From NCBI GenBank assembly GCA_026770025.1, contig JAMXDE010000056.1, positions 186,001-250,000 of the forward strand: a stretch of DNA of 64,000 nt. The letters run 5' to 3'. The notes under the pieces were generated by a model that had not been told where the DNA came from, did not search any database, and saw only the letters and a program-made list of their open reading frames with translations. Source of the DNA: Craspedostauros australis (Eukaryota; Bacillariophyta; Bacillariophyceae; Mastogloiales; Achnanthaceae). A program made the translations under genes and the position numbers. Positions 32,290 through 42,949 of the stretch are shown piece after piece (the stretch's first letter is position 1; each line of letters starts with the position of its first letter).

Positions 32290-34589
32290 ATGATACAAAC
32301 ATCAGTGCTGTTTGCACATAGAGTAAGAGAACGATGGGTGTGCGATGCACATACACATATGCACAATCCTACATACAACAGCATGCCAACAACCGAGCAG
32401 TAGTTCCAGGTCTCGGAAATGGATGGCTCATGTTCACACTGGCCAAGTGCAATTTGCGTCGTTGGTGTGAGGCATGGAGAGCAGTTTGTCATCTTGGTTG
32501 CCGCAAAGACCTTTTTGATTGGTCCTGGTTGGCAGAGATGAACGGTGTTGGCCTTTGGATCTCGACTGAGCTCGATGTCCAGGAATTGGAGAAGCCCCCT
32601 TCTTGAGTGAGATCGAAGCCACAGCTGTGCATTGACATGGCGAAGTCATCAGCAATCTGGCACGTCTTGGAGGCGATGCCAGTGTTGTCAACACAGAGAA
32701 TGATCATGATGTCTGCATGGATAAAGAGGCATTGTTCTTGATCACATGCCTTGAAGCCTTCACCAAGGATTTCCCAGATCAGGTGCTCGTACCAGAGGCA
32801 GGGTGCGATGGTGAGGCCATGCAGGCTCTTCTTGAGCTTGAGGCATGTGTTGGGACCCTTGCTTGGCTTGAACCTGTGCGAGAGGTGAACATACACTGTA
32901 GAGACAACAGTCTCACTTCGGTTCCCTACCCAGCTTTGAGCTGAAGGGTGGAGCCAGAGCAAGTACTGTGTGGTGTTATTGTTGGTGGTTCGATCAGATA
33001 TTTTTAGTTTGATTTCATGAGTCTGTCTTGTTGTCTTTCACTGTCTGGTTTGCGCTATGTTTTTTGTGTGTGGCTTGATCTGTTGTTCCCTGTGTTCATT
33101 CGCCTTAGACCAATCATTTGGGTCATTGCATGTACGATGCGTCCCACTGAGTTGGCGGAGAGCATCGTCAGTCCCAACATTCATAGGCTTGTGGATCTCA
33201 GCCTGAACGAACGCGTTGGTAAAGTTGATGGATGTGGTGACCCAGCCCATGACAATGGAGGTGCCAAGAAAGATGCACACGGACAACCAGGTCCCAACAG
33301 GTGCGTAGGTGGAAGCATCCTCGCTCATGAGGTCGCCTTGGCAACACCAACGGCCCTTGTACTTTTTTATGGTACTGTCAGGAAGGCGCTTGCAGCGGAA
33401 GACCCAAGTGTCAGGGAAGATGTGAGAGCAGATAAAGCTCTTGTCCACTTCTTCCCAGGTGCCTTTGCTGGTTAGATCTTGGATCTCCTTGTTTGCAGCC
33501 TGCATCCATGTATCCCAATTTTTGTCTTGGATGGCTTCATCGAAAGAGAGCGTGTCTGGAAGGGATTGATGTTTTTGCGTTCTACTGCTCTTGCTCAACT
33601 ACACTTCGTTTGGATGGTGTGCACTGAAGTTCGATGCCAGCTTTTGAGAAGGCAATCGCTTGGTTTTCAAGCATTGGTGATGCATGCTTTGGCAGAGGCT
33701 TCTGACTCCAATGCATGATTGGCTGTGGTCAGTTGGGACTGTTGTCCTCTTGAGAGGCTCGGTTTGCGAGCGTTGGAGTCTGATGTTGATCAGATGCATC
33801 CAGTGGGGACCTTGGGTCTGCGGGAGTTGCTCAGTTTGTGAGCGGCGCCTATTGGCTTGGTCTCTTTGAGACTGTGCAAGTGGTTTGCAGAGGAAGTTGT
33901 TCAATAGAGTTGGTGAATATAAGTGTAACCACTTGCAGCTACCAGTTGGATTTCGTGTGCTGTTGCGACACGATCCAGAAGGGAAGGCCTTTGGAACTGC
34001 CAGTTGAGACAACCATTTGATGCAATTCTCAGAGGGATGAGTTTCTGGTGAAGTGTTGCTACTATAACGATCACTAGAGAAGTGAAGTTGTACTGATCTC
34101 GGCTTTCGCCATAGGTGTTCTTTTGAGTTGATCAGTTGTTGCCATTAGGATATAGAAACAATGTTCACACACTTGGTGCGGATCTGCACTGATCCACAGG
34201 GTTCAACGTTGAGAACGGACAGGGATCCTTGCTCTCTGTTACTCTTTACTGTCTGCAGTAGTCTTCCAGCATAGAACACAAGAGCTTGACATCTTGTATA
34301 AGCTGTGCAGAAGACTCAGCAGCAGTTGTGACAGAGATGCACAGTCTTATACCCTGCTTGTGTTGAAGCAGGTTGAATCTCCTTGCCATGACTGTGTCAT
34401 CAGAGTAGTTGCTATAGTTGGAGAGGGGATCAAGGCAAGTTGCAATACAAGGATCTGAGGAGCTTGTAGTTCCCAGAGTGGCTTGGATCGAGACGATCGT
34501 GCCTTTTGAGTCAGTGATGGTCCATGAATGAAAAGGGGGTGTAGAAAAGGGGGTTGTGTTCGTTGGGGTTGGGAAATTTCGCCCCAACA
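32290..34589 (-). mobile_element. Ty1/Copia fragment, 5' LTR plus reverse transcriptase part, broken
   Basis: The element is on the minus strand, with its 5' LTR at 34049-34589 and pol remnants from about 33600 down to 32290. Recognisable reverse-transcriptase motifs are LPDTLSFDEAIQDKNWDTWM, KKYKGRWCCQGDL, INFTNAFVQAEI, CLKLKKSLHGL and WNYCSVVGMLLY. Only about 450 bases separate the LTR from the RT region, so gag and integrase appear to be missing, and no 3' LTR is visible. It is broken, with several breaks, and is clearly older than and of a different lineage from the tandem array at 17.6-30.3 kb. Confidence 0.85.
34049..34589 (-). repeat. Copia LTR, 541 bases
   Basis: On the minus strand it starts TGTTGGGGCGAAATTTC and ends AACACTTCA, giving TG...CA termini. 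A diverged relative of about 519 bases lies at 44759-45277, sharing the gatctgaggagc block, the gaaacaatg block and the ends. Confidence 0.75.
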
Positions 34590-35191
34590 GTGAATTTCAG
34601 ACAATAGTATGGGACACACTAAGAGTTGAATTCAGTCTGTCCTTAATTGAAGTATATCTACAGATACAGAAGTAGCCCCTTTTGGTACTGTAACGGACAG
34701 TTGCGTTCAAGACACGGACACTATATCGGGCTTCGTGAATTGCTGTGAACAACCAAACAGCAACAACAGAGTGCTTCTGGACTGCGTGGCATGAAACCCA
34801 ACTGCAACACCCACACAGCGCTTGTCGCATGAGGAGCTGCCACCAACGTCCAAAACATACTTCCAACATCCAAAGACAGAGAGGTGTGAAGTTCTTGTGA
34901 CGACCCCTGATTCGAGCGACTGGGAACTGTCTGGACTCTGCGATCCAACGAGTAATACAACGAGTAATACAACGACAAGTACCGACACCAACTCTGTGCA
35001 AACAAGGGCACCGACTGCATTTGCTCGCTTTCCATCCAAATCACAAGCACAACAGCACGGAGCAGAGCAGAGCAGAATACTCTTCTCTTCTCTGTAGGAT
35101 CCAGAATAGCACTAAAGACAGGACTGTGTGTTTGTCTCTGTCTCCCTCTCCCTCTTGGGTGGAGCGATTAGTGTTGAAACGAGAGCAAAGG
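34590..35191. other. Intergenic, probable promoter and leader of the FHA gene
   Basis: No coding frame is supported. A short tandem aacgagtaatac occurs near 34950, and a purine/CT-rich leader precedes the start codon at 35192. Confidence 0.4.
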
Positions 35192-36790
35192 ATGCCGACG
35201 GCGCAGGACGGGAAGGACGATGTGGTGGGGATGGTGGTCGAGAACTCCGGCAAGTCGGGCGAGGAGAGCGGGACCCCCAAGAGCAAGGGAACCGTGACAT
35301 CCTCCAAGGCCGGTGGCACCAGCGCGAACAAAGCAGACGACGGAAGCTTCGAGGAGGTGATCGTGCCGCTGGATTGGTTGGAGCTCGGCGGGCCCATCGA
35401 TGAGCCTGCGTTCGCCCTGCTGGATGGGCTGTTCGAAGACCCCAGCGATGAGGCGTCGTTGACGCGTGTGACCATCCCCATCACGCGGCTGCCAGCGGTG
35501 CTGGGGCGCACGCACGTGACGTCCGACAAGCACTTCTTCGGCTTGGGCCGCAACAAGGCCGTCAGCCGTCAGCAGTGCGTCATCTACTACCGCGATGCGG
35601 ATGGCGGCCGCGTTGGCATGTACCAGGATCAGGCTGGGGCGTCGTCTTCGGATGGTGGCGCTGCTGATGCTGATGCCAAGGGCGATGACAAGACCGGCGA
35701 CAAGAGCGACACCCTCGTCTACCTCCCCAAACCAGCGGACAACGGCGTGGACCTCCTGCTGCGTCCCACCAAGGAGGAGAACGGCGAGCCAGACCCGCTG
35801 CCCAAGACCGGCTTCTTCACCATCGAGTGCCTAGGAAAGAATCGCATTCTGGTCGATGGCATCAAACTCGATCAGGGCCGCAGCGTTCCCATCCGTTCCG
35901 GATCCACGATTCGCATCTCCAGCTACATGCTCTACTTCCTGCTGCCGACCGACGTCGAGCCCACGAGGGCGCCCGAAGCGGTGCTCACCAAGCTCAGAAG
36001 GAGCAGCGCGAACAACCCCGTCAGCGACGATGAAAGCAACGACGACAGCGGCAAGGGCGGAGGCACCGACAGCGATGCAGATGGCGACAACGCTGACAAC
36101 GACAACGACGAAGGCGGCCGTCGCACTCCTACGAACAAGGGCCCAACAGCGAGCAGCGGCAAGCGCAAGGAACCGGACGTGGTGCCATCATCCAACGCCG
36201 AGACGGAAGAACCCAAGGTCAAGAAGCTCAAATCCGGCCAGCTGTACCAGGCGGAGCTGGATGCGCTGCCGACGGAGGAGCTGCGGCAACGCATGACGGA
36301 CGCGATCGAAGAGAACATCTGGGAACGAAAGCACCAGCTCATCGGTTCCACCGTCGTGGTGCGGGCCGTGATGGACGCAGCGCACTCCAAGACGATCCAG
36401 GTCGCCGCCAGGGACATGGGCGGCGTCACGCGCAGCCAGATCCTGGATTGGATCGCCTCCTCCTCCAGCTACAGCGTGTGGGTGACGCAGATGCTGTCCA
36501 GGATGGAGGAACGCTCCTACCAGGCCTCCATCACCAAGGCCCTCAACAAGGCAGGATACACGCGACTCAACGGGTCGGGACGCTACGTGCGTTGGAAGCT
36601 TCCTGAGGGCATACCCAGTGCGTTGGATGAAGAAGAAGACGATAGTGTTGATGAAGTCGACGAAAACGAAGATGGAGATGACGAGAATGAGAATGAGAAG
36701 CAGCAAGGTGATGAAGGCGAAGGGGGAGGCGACGATGAGGATGGTGAGAACAGCGGGGAAGAGGGGAACGCAGACAAGGAAGATGAATAA
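35192..36790 (+). CDS. FHA-domain nuclear protein
   Basis: Single exon, 532 residues. The frame opens earlier, but the Met at 35192 (MPTAQDGKDD) is the first after a low-complexity leader and is preferred. The FHA domain spans about residues 100-255: LGRTHVTSDKHFFGLGRN, VSRQQCVIYYRD, FFTIECLGKNRILVDG and SYMLYFLLP supply the conserved GR, SR and N residues that bind phosphothreonine. The domain is interrupted by a Gly/Ser/Asp-rich insert near 140-185. An acidic linker with KRK sites follows, then a helical region (about 350-470, ELRQRMTDAIEENIWERKHQ ... GYTRLNGSGRYVRWKLPE) whose end looks like a small DNA-binding or histone-like fold, and a highly acidic C-terminal tail. The FECLGKN-type FHA resembles plant FHA2 and FHL1-type transcription cofactors. 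A role in phospho-dependent transcription or ribosomal-gene regulation is inference. Confidence 0.86.
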   Translation: MPTAQDGKDDVVGMVVENSGKSGEESGTPKSKGTVTSSKAGGTSANKADDGSFEEVIVPLDWLELGGPIDEPAFALLDGLFEDPSDEASLTRVTIPITRLPAVLGRTHVTSDKHFFGLGRNKAVSRQQCVIYYRDADGGRVGMYQDQAGASSSDGGAADADAKGDDKTGDKSDTLVYLPKPADNGVDLLLRPTKEENGEPDPLPKTGFFTIECLGKNRILVDGIKLDQGRSVPIRSGSTIRISSYMLYFLLPTDVEPTRAPEAVLTKLRRSSANNPVSDDESNDDSGKGGGTDSDADGDNADNDNDEGGRRTPTNKGPTASSGKRKEPDVVPSSNAETEEPKVKKLKSGQLYQAELDALPTEELRQRMTDAIEENIWERKHQLIGSTVVVRAVMDAAHSKTIQVAARDMGGVTRSQILDWIASSSSYSVWVTQMLSRMEERSYQASITKALNKAGYTRLNGSGRYVRWKLPEGIPSALDEEEDDSVDEVDENEDGDDENENEKQQGDEGEGGGDDEDGENSGEEGNADKEDE

Positions 36791-37383
36791 GACGGCGCGA
36801 AGAAGATGTACGATCGTTCGCCAGTTGTGGCAGTAACAGTTGTTACGATGGCGGCATTGGCGACAATCGCGATGATCAAGAAGACCCAGAAGATGATAGC
36901 TATCCTCTTTTATGTATTCTACAATATATTATTATACCAATGAAATGAGTCATTCAGGTATCAACGCACAGAGCGATGTGCGTAGAGAGTGTGGAGTAAA
37001 GTAGAGTGGAGTAGAGTGGAGTAAAGTGGAGTCCTCTGAAGACGAACGTTTCGTCCCGTTGACTCAACTACAGTTAGACTACACTCGCCGGTATGGTATG
37101 TGTGGCGAGGCATGTCGTTGTGTGCCGATCTGTATGGCTGCGATGTCATGTGCTCTCGTTCTAACGGAACCAAACCAACTCACATCACAAAGACGATGGC
37201 TGATGCAGGCACAAGGCAATCGGAGGTTGGCAGATACTATTTTATATGAATAGAATAGTCATCAGTCGGCAGCATCCTCAGGCGTCCACGCTCAAAATCG
37301 CCATCACGATGAGCACCGAGTGAAGTGTTGTACACGGCACGCCAAACCAACACAGAGGACACGAAGAGAGTGACAGTGAGAGA

Positions 37384-37427
37384 CAAGGCAACGCAAGGCA
37401 AAGCAAGGCAAGGCAAGGCAAGGCAAG
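37384..37427. repeat. AAGGC-type microsatellite in a 5' leader
   Basis: About eight copies of a 5-base caagg/aaggc motif lie immediately upstream of the ATG at 37430. Confidence 0.7.
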
Positions 37428-37429
37428 AT

Positions 37430-38629
37430 ATGGAGGCAGGAAGGATGTTGATGCCGTCGATAGCAATGCGGGTGGATGGCGCTGTCGTCGCGGGACTGGG
37501 TCTGTTCCTCTGCATGATCGTTGGCATCGTGCTGGCGAACAACCGATCGCTGCTGTTCGCAAGGCACGGGAGAAGCCACCGCCTCTTGGGTTGCTTGCAT
37601 CTGCTCTGGATCGCGGTCGGCTTGGCGGCAGAAGTTGCTTCCAACCCATCTGTTTCATGGCATCCCGCATCCCAATCATTCCTCGGCGGCAGGCTCCGGA
37701 TGCTCCTCTACGATGGCATCCTGGGAGTGCTGGGCATCGCAACCACGTTGACGGCAGCGAAGGAGTTCCCGCATCGGCTCGTGAAGAACGCGCACGGCCA
37801 ATCGGGCACGCTGCACCACAGAGCCATCGTCACGCAGGCCGAGATGATCGAGCATTCCTTCTATCAGGCGCTCAACTTGTGGCAGTCTCTCTGCCTCCAT
37901 GCCATGGCGAATGTGCACCGCATCACGCCAAGCACCAACCTTGATCGCAGTGCCGTCAGCATCGTCCTGTTGTGGCTGTCGTGCGCGCCATGGTTCCTTC
38001 GGCACAAGTACCCGGTGCATTCCTTCAGCGCAAATTGGAAAGGGCGGCTGCATCCTCATTCACAGCCATCGTCATCGCCATCATCGTCAACAACAGCAGA
38101 GCAGTCGCACATGCTCAAGAAGGACGCAACCGCCGACACGTCGTCACCAACATGGGAATTCGAATTGCTGCTGTATCGCATCAAGAAGATGCAGTACTTG
38201 TTCTACAAGCACGTCATTCTGCATGGCATCAACATATCCATGGCGGTGCTCTGCGCATCCAGCGCAGACGACGACGCGCGCATCCCCTACGATTCGTCCT
38301 GGAGGTTGTTCTGGTTGCTGTTGAACACATCGTACGTGATGGAATTCTTTCTGCAAACCTTGGTGAAGCGCCGCATGCTGTCGCAAGCACGGATGCTGCT
38401 CTTGCAGCGATTCTTGATGCTCATCGCGAGCCTCAGTGCCATGCAGATGCTCCTCCTCCCAATTCGGTCGCCATTCGCGAGCAGCAGCAGCAAGGATGGG
38501 ACGATCATCGGGTTGGTCGGTGCAGCATCGTTGCTCTCCTTGATCGGCAACTTCGTTCATCGACATCATGACGTGTTGAATACGACCCTCATCGGCTCTC
38601 TTTTCATCCAATGGGTCAAGAGGACGTGA
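37430..38629 (+). CDS. Conserved multi-pass membrane protein of unknown function
   Basis: Single exon, 399 residues from the Met at 37430 (MEAGRMLMPS), which directly follows the aaggc repeat. I see about seven to eight hydrophobic segments: VVAGLGLFLCMIVGIVLA (about 20-37), LLGCLHLLWIAVGLAAEV (52-69), LLYDGILGVLGIATTLTA (90-107), AVSIVLLWLSCAPWF (172-187), HVILHGINISMAVLCA (258-273), LFWLLLNTSYVMEFFL (290-305), LLLQRFLMLIASLSAMQMLL (323-342) and IIGLVGAASLLSLIGNF (360-376). Between the third and fourth is a polar block (FPHRLVKNAHGQSGTLHHRA, TQAEMIEHSFYQALNLWQ) that looks strongly conserved. I believe uncharacterised homologues occur in other stramenopiles but cannot verify it. It is convergent with the RAD60-like gene, 158 bases between stops. 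Confidence 0.8.
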   Translation: MEAGRMLMPSIAMRVDGAVVAGLGLFLCMIVGIVLANNRSLLFARHGRSHRLLGCLHLLWIAVGLAAEVASNPSVSWHPASQSFLGGRLRMLLYDGILGVLGIATTLTAAKEFPHRLVKNAHGQSGTLHHRAIVTQAEMIEHSFYQALNLWQSLCLHAMANVHRITPSTNLDRSAVSIVLLWLSCAPWFLRHKYPVHSFSANWKGRLHPHSQPSSSPSSSTTAEQSHMLKKDATADTSSPTWEFELLLYRIKKMQYLFYKHVILHGINISMAVLCASSADDDARIPYDSSWRLFWLLLNTSYVMEFFLQTLVKRRMLSQARMLLLQRFLMLIASLSAMQMLLLPIRSPFASSSSKDGTIIGLVGAASLLSLIGNFVHRHHDVLNTTLIGSLFIQWVKRT

Positions 38630-38787
38630 CAGACTCAACGCTACTACCATCCCGGCGTCTCCACAAATGCCAAATAACACAATACGAGTGTACTCTAGAG
38701 AGAAGAAGCATGCAATGCCTTGCGCGGGAAGTTATTCATCACATATAATTTGTACATACTCTGCAGTGATCCGCCTCCCCGTTGCTC

Positions 38788-40845
38788 CTAGTTTCGCACG
38801 ATCACATCGATCAACTCATCCGATTCCATGTCATGGTCGGACGGCTTGGATCCCAAGTTCAAAGTATCGCCATCGAACTTGAATTCAATGCGCGACGATT
38901 TCTTCAGCTTGGCGGCCGCGCGGTACTTCTCCGGCATGGAGTGGAACGGTTCATGCGTCGCATGATGGATCGTGATCTCCACGAGCTGAGGGCGTTTCTG
39001 ACCCCGAACCTTCTGCATGCATCGCAGTCGCAATGATAGCATTGGACCGTGCCCTGAACTCTTCTTGTGGCCGTGGGTGGAACTGCCGCTGCTGGTGTGA
39101 TTGGTGGAGGTATTGACCTGCGGGATCTGAATGGCCTTGCATTTGACATCCAGCATGTCCTCGTCCTCGAGCTCGCATTGCTGCGGTGTCTGCTTGGGCT
39201 GCAAGATGCCGCCATCGAAGTGCAACGTGATGCGCGTGGATGCGGGCAGATCATACTTCTGCAGAAGCTGATCTTGCAAGTGACGGAACGGCTCCCTCTC
39301 CTTCAACTTGAACTGATCCCTCTGCTCCGCCATCTTCTTCTTTCCGTTGATCTCCACCATCGTTCTGCAGGTGAGACGCAACGTCTTGCCAAAATCGCGG
39401 CCCAACGCAGCCGCAGCTAACTCCTTGTGTGCCATGGCAAGATCCCCCCGATTAGCATTGCCTGCATCGTTCTCGTCGTCGTCGTCGTCGTCACTATCAA
39501 GGATCTCGATGCTATCCTCCGCCTTGTAGTTCTGCGCCTGAACCAGGCATGCCGTCGCCATACGTGAGCGTTTGAGGAGATCCAGCTGCTGGTTGCTCGC
39601 GCCCTGCGTTTTCAATTTGGTAAGAGACACCCTGCGATCCTCATCTTCGTCCGAACTCGACTCCAACAGATCGATCGTGGAAATGCTCGCTGCATTCGCC
39701 GGCAGAGTTGATTTGGCAGGTGAGACACGCTTGCGTCGACCTGGAGATGATTTCTTGCGGCCTTTCCGTGCCTGGCTCCTCGTCTTCATCTTTCGCTTGG
39801 TTGCTGTTCGTGAGGATGGTGACGAAGTGGTTGTTGGTGATTCTGAAGGAGAGACTGTCGCTGATACCCCAGATCGCGATCCTGCCCGTCTTGAAGATCT
39901 TCGTGTTTCGGAAGTGGTTGCTGGAATGCTGGCATCGTCACTTGACCTCATCTTGGCCGTTGCTACTGCTGCTGCTGCCCTCGTAGAAGACCGCGTTGCA
40001 CGCCCTGACCGTGTCCGTCTCGGCGTGGTATTCTCCTTCTCTGATTCGGCCTTCTTTCGTGCTGCTGATGCTCTTGATAGCGGTGGCGGAGAATCCAGGA
40101 TGATGACGTCGCTGTCATCATCACTATCGCTGTGATTGCTGTTTTGCGAAACCATGGGTTTGCTCGCAGTGGCGCCCTTGCCTGGTTTCTTTCTGCCCAA
40201 GGATGATGGCGGGCTGCTTGATTTGCGTTTGCTCCCACTGGTGTACTTCAAAGCGTTGCCTCTGCCGCTGGCCGGTTTCTTAACTCTACCATTGCTAATG
40301 CTCTTTCGGTTCTCGCAATCGCAATCACTGTCACTGTCGCTGCTCTGATGATCATCGCTGAAGAGCTGCTTCTTCATGAGCTCCAGCTTGCGGAGGTCGC
40401 TTCGATTGCGACGCTCGGCCGCCGCCAGCTTGGAAGCCTTCTGCATGCTGGAGGGACCAGAAGACAAGAACGAGGAGGGCTTGATCTTCGGTTTCTTCTT
40501 GTCTGCAAAGTTGGCCATCTCCGCTAGGTCGTCGTCATCAGAGTCTGGCCCATTTGCGGCAGCACCAGAGTTGGCACCTTTAGTGGCAGCACCGGCAGCA
40601 GCTGCTGAGGCCTTCGGTGAGATCTTCATCTGGAACTTCTTTGAAGTCTTGCACCGAAACACTTCATCATCTGAATCAGAATCAGAGTCAGATGCTGCCC
40701 CGCCAACACCATGATGCAGGCTGCCATTTGTTGCAGCGTTGCCTTTGCCTTTGCCGTCATGCGATTCATCAGTGTCGCTGTCCATGACGCCGCCCGCATC
40801 AGGACTCGACATGTACGGGCATTCATCGTCAGAGGAGTCGCTCAT
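38788..40845 (-). CDS. RAD60/ESC2/NFATC2IP-like protein with two C-terminal SUMO-like domains
   Basis: Single exon, 685 residues from the Met at 40845 (MSDSSDDECPYM); an upstream in-frame Met exists, but the intervening stretch is a translated tandem repeat. The N-terminal 480 residues are acidic and Ser/Arg/Lys-rich. Candidate SUMO-interaction motifs are DVIILDSPPP, STIDLLESSSDEDED and SIEILDSDDDDDDEND. Two ubiquitin-fold SUMO-like domains follow: about 482-577 (TLRLTCRTMVEINGKKK ... LPASTRITLHFDGGIL ... LEDEDMLDVKCKAI) and about 598-685 (LSLRLRCMQKV ... SSRIEFKFDGDTLN ... MESDELIDVIVRN). This layout, an acidic tail with SIMs and tandem SLDs at the C-terminus, is that of Rad60/Esc2/NIP45, which work with SMC5/6 and Ubc9 in replication-fork repair. 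Nuclear location is inferred. Confidence 0.85.
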   Translation of the reverse strand: MSDSSDDECPYMSSPDAGGVMDSDTDESHDGKGKGNAATNGSLHHGVGGAASDSDSDSDDEVFRCKTSKKFQMKISPKASAAAAGAATKGANSGAAANGPDSDDDDLAEMANFADKKKPKIKPSSFLSSGPSSMQKASKLAAAERRNRSDLRKLELMKKQLFSDDHQSSDSDSDCDCENRKSISNGRVKKPASGRGNALKYTSGSKRKSSSPPSSLGRKKPGKGATASKPMVSQNSNHSDSDDDSDVIILDSPPPLSRASAARKKAESEKENTTPRRTRSGRATRSSTRAAAAVATAKMRSSDDASIPATTSETRRSSRRAGSRSGVSATVSPSESPTTTSSPSSRTATKRKMKTRSQARKGRKKSSPGRRKRVSPAKSTLPANAASISTIDLLESSSDEDEDRRVSLTKLKTQGASNQQLDLLKRSRMATACLVQAQNYKAEDSIEILDSDDDDDDENDAGNANRGDLAMAHKELAAAALGRDFGKTLRLTCRTMVEINGKKKMAEQRDQFKLKEREPFRHLQDQLLQKYDLPASTRITLHFDGGILQPKQTPQQCELEDEDMLDVKCKAIQIPQVNTSTNHTSSGSSTHGHKKSSGHGPMLSLRLRCMQKVRGQKRPQLVEITIHHATHEPFHSMPEKYRAAAKLKKSSRIEFKFDGDTLNLGSKPSDHDMESDELIDVIVRN

Positions 40846-40897
40846 GGTCAGAAGCCTTTGGTTCTGACTTCGGTTTGTGGTTGTTTCACTTTGCCTC

Positions 40898-40942
40898 GCT
40901 GTGGTTTGCTTTGCTGTGGTTTGCTTTACTGTGGTTTGCTTT
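40898..40942. repeat. 15-bp tandem repeat upstream of the RAD60-like gene
   Basis: Three units of (g/a)ctgtggtttgcttt plus a decayed fourth, 50-100 bases upstream of the probable start codon. On the reverse strand it reads as a KQTTA repeat, which explains the longer upstream open frame. Confidence 0.8.
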
Positions 40943-42273
40943 ACTGTGGCTGCTGTTGTGGCTATTGCTGCGGATGTTGGTGGAGTGTGCGAACTCATGC
41001 TTCGAATGAATGGTTTGCTTTGATGCCAGAGTTCGCTGTTGCGTACTTCTCGTAGTCGTGCTTGTGTGGTGCGAGTAGATCGCACAAGCACTTGGTGGAG
41101 TCATCAGTTGTGGTCTTGAACATGAAACACTGTTGGAAATCAACCGCTAAATAACCGTTACTATCTCGTTTCGAAAAAAGAAACGGTCGAGCATTTCAGT
41201 CCGTTTGGTCATTTTCAAACACACAACTTCGTTGACTTCGTGTTCGGATCTAGATCATTGGTGTGTCCCTCTTTGATTTTGTCTTGTGAGAATTTAACAT
41301 TTGCACCGTGCACCGTCACTCTGATCTCTCCGAACACAAACGGAGATGCCAAAGGAAGCATTGTGTCAAATTGGATTGTGGGGGAAGTGACTTCAAGGAA
41401 AGATCACGTCTCTGGTTGGCTGCGGCTTCGAGTGGCGTGTTCTTCTGTCACGTAGTAGTATGGGCAGGACGATGCCAAAGATCTTTGGTCGAATAGTACT
41501 TCAACTCGTCGTGTTGCGTCATGTACATGTCCTTCCAAGATGGTGGCGATTTGTGTCACGGAAGGCTCTTTGGACGAACTCCAGTAGAGGGAGGAGAAGG
41601 TCGTGCCAAAGGAACACAGCATCCAGTACTCGCAGGACGGGTGACAATACGACTACATCACCAGCGGTGACGGTCGACTGTGGATCATCTGGTACTCAAT
41701 GCGCCCCTCAGTATCGCACTCAAACAGGATCCATCGCCAACGGCGAGTAGCAGGAGGAGACAGTACAGCTTCTTAGAGTGTTGAAGGGAGGGAAGAATGC
41801 GCTCTAGTTGGTGTACTTCTCGATGGTAGAGAGAGCAAGCAAACATTTCTCGTTTAGTCGTGCTAAGACCTGCGATCATCGCGGTTCGAAATTCACATTT
41901 GGTTCTTCGCACTTGCGTGGGACAGTCCGCTATGTTGCCGCACTCTCTTGATTGAGAGCCCGGTTGCTTCTGTGCCCAATCTATGTACATCTTCTGTGTG
42001 GATGTTTGTGTGCTTTTGTTTCACATTCGGCGTCACGTGACTCCTCTCCAGCAATCGTGACCATCGAAGCGCTTTCCTGTATGCAGTATTCGCCATGCTG
42101 CCGCGCTCCAGCGACAGAAACCAATTTGGATCTGTTGTGATCCCGCATCAGGTGGGTACTTGTCACTCGACATTCGTCGGAAGTGGTTGTTCAGCAGTGA
42201 CTAGTGCCTTCAAGAGCTGTCTGTAGCCAAACAATTTGGCGATTTTTGGATATGTTTGTATGTTGCATGGGTT
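40943..42273. other. Intergenic region, no supported gene
   Basis: Several frames of 60-100 codons are open on either strand, but none resembles a family. A hairpin-like cgtttcgaaaaaagaaacg lies at about 41168-41186. The region abuts the left terminal repeat of the DNA transposon. Confidence 0.4.
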
Positions 42274-42432
42274 CTAACCCTTCCGAGTGAGCCGACCCGC
42301 ACTTTGTCATGGGACTCAACATCTTTTTCTCAGATGTCCAAACCAACTACATAATCATAATTCCCATAGTCTATTTACAAATAAGGGTACAAATAACTTC
42401 CCGGTTAGACCTCATTTTAAGTTTTATGGGGC
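42274..42432 (+). repeat. Left terminal inverted repeat
   Basis: It contains cgagtgagccgacc, tttgtcatgggactcaacat, tagtctatttacaaataag and taagttttatgggg. All have close inverted counterparts at 48835-48993. The outermost 5-10 bases are uncertain. Confidence 0.85.
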
Positions 42433-42949
42433 CGTCCAAGTTATTTTTAGTCGCGTGGGTCGAACCCCATGAAACTCCTGTTTGTTTTTCAGAAAGTTCT
42501 TTGATGTTCCCGATTATTTATCGTACGGTACTCAGTCACGGAGACGACGTCGAAGATGTCGTTCGGTTGGTACGCGTTAAATACACGTTATCATGTGCCC
42601 CATGATCTCACATTTTGCTCGTCACAAAACACATCACACAAAACACATCACACATCCAACATCATCGCCATCCGCTCACAACTTCGGAAATCATCGCCAC
42701 TCTTTCGCTCCATTTCACAACTTTCCTCGCCAATGCCATGCGCACTCGCTCTTGTGTTCCATGATTGTGCTTGCCCTGGTAGTGTTAGTGTAGTAGTAGT
42801 TGTTGTTGTTGTTGTTGTTGCTGCTGCTGCTGCTGTTGCAACCTGGTTGGCCTTTCGTCGCATCCTCTCGTTTCCTCACTTCGTCCTGGACCAGTACAGA
42901 TCATCACATTCGACCGAATAACAACTATACTCAACAGCAAAACTACATC

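Noticed and set aside
37384-37427. CRISPR-like or regulatory array from the aaggc repeats
   Set aside because: Five-base direct tandem repeats without spacers are ordinary microsatellite.
42800-42949. Upstream Leu-rich extension of the DDE-element gene
   Set aside because: It is a translated ttg/ctg microsatellite; the ATG at 42950 is a better start.
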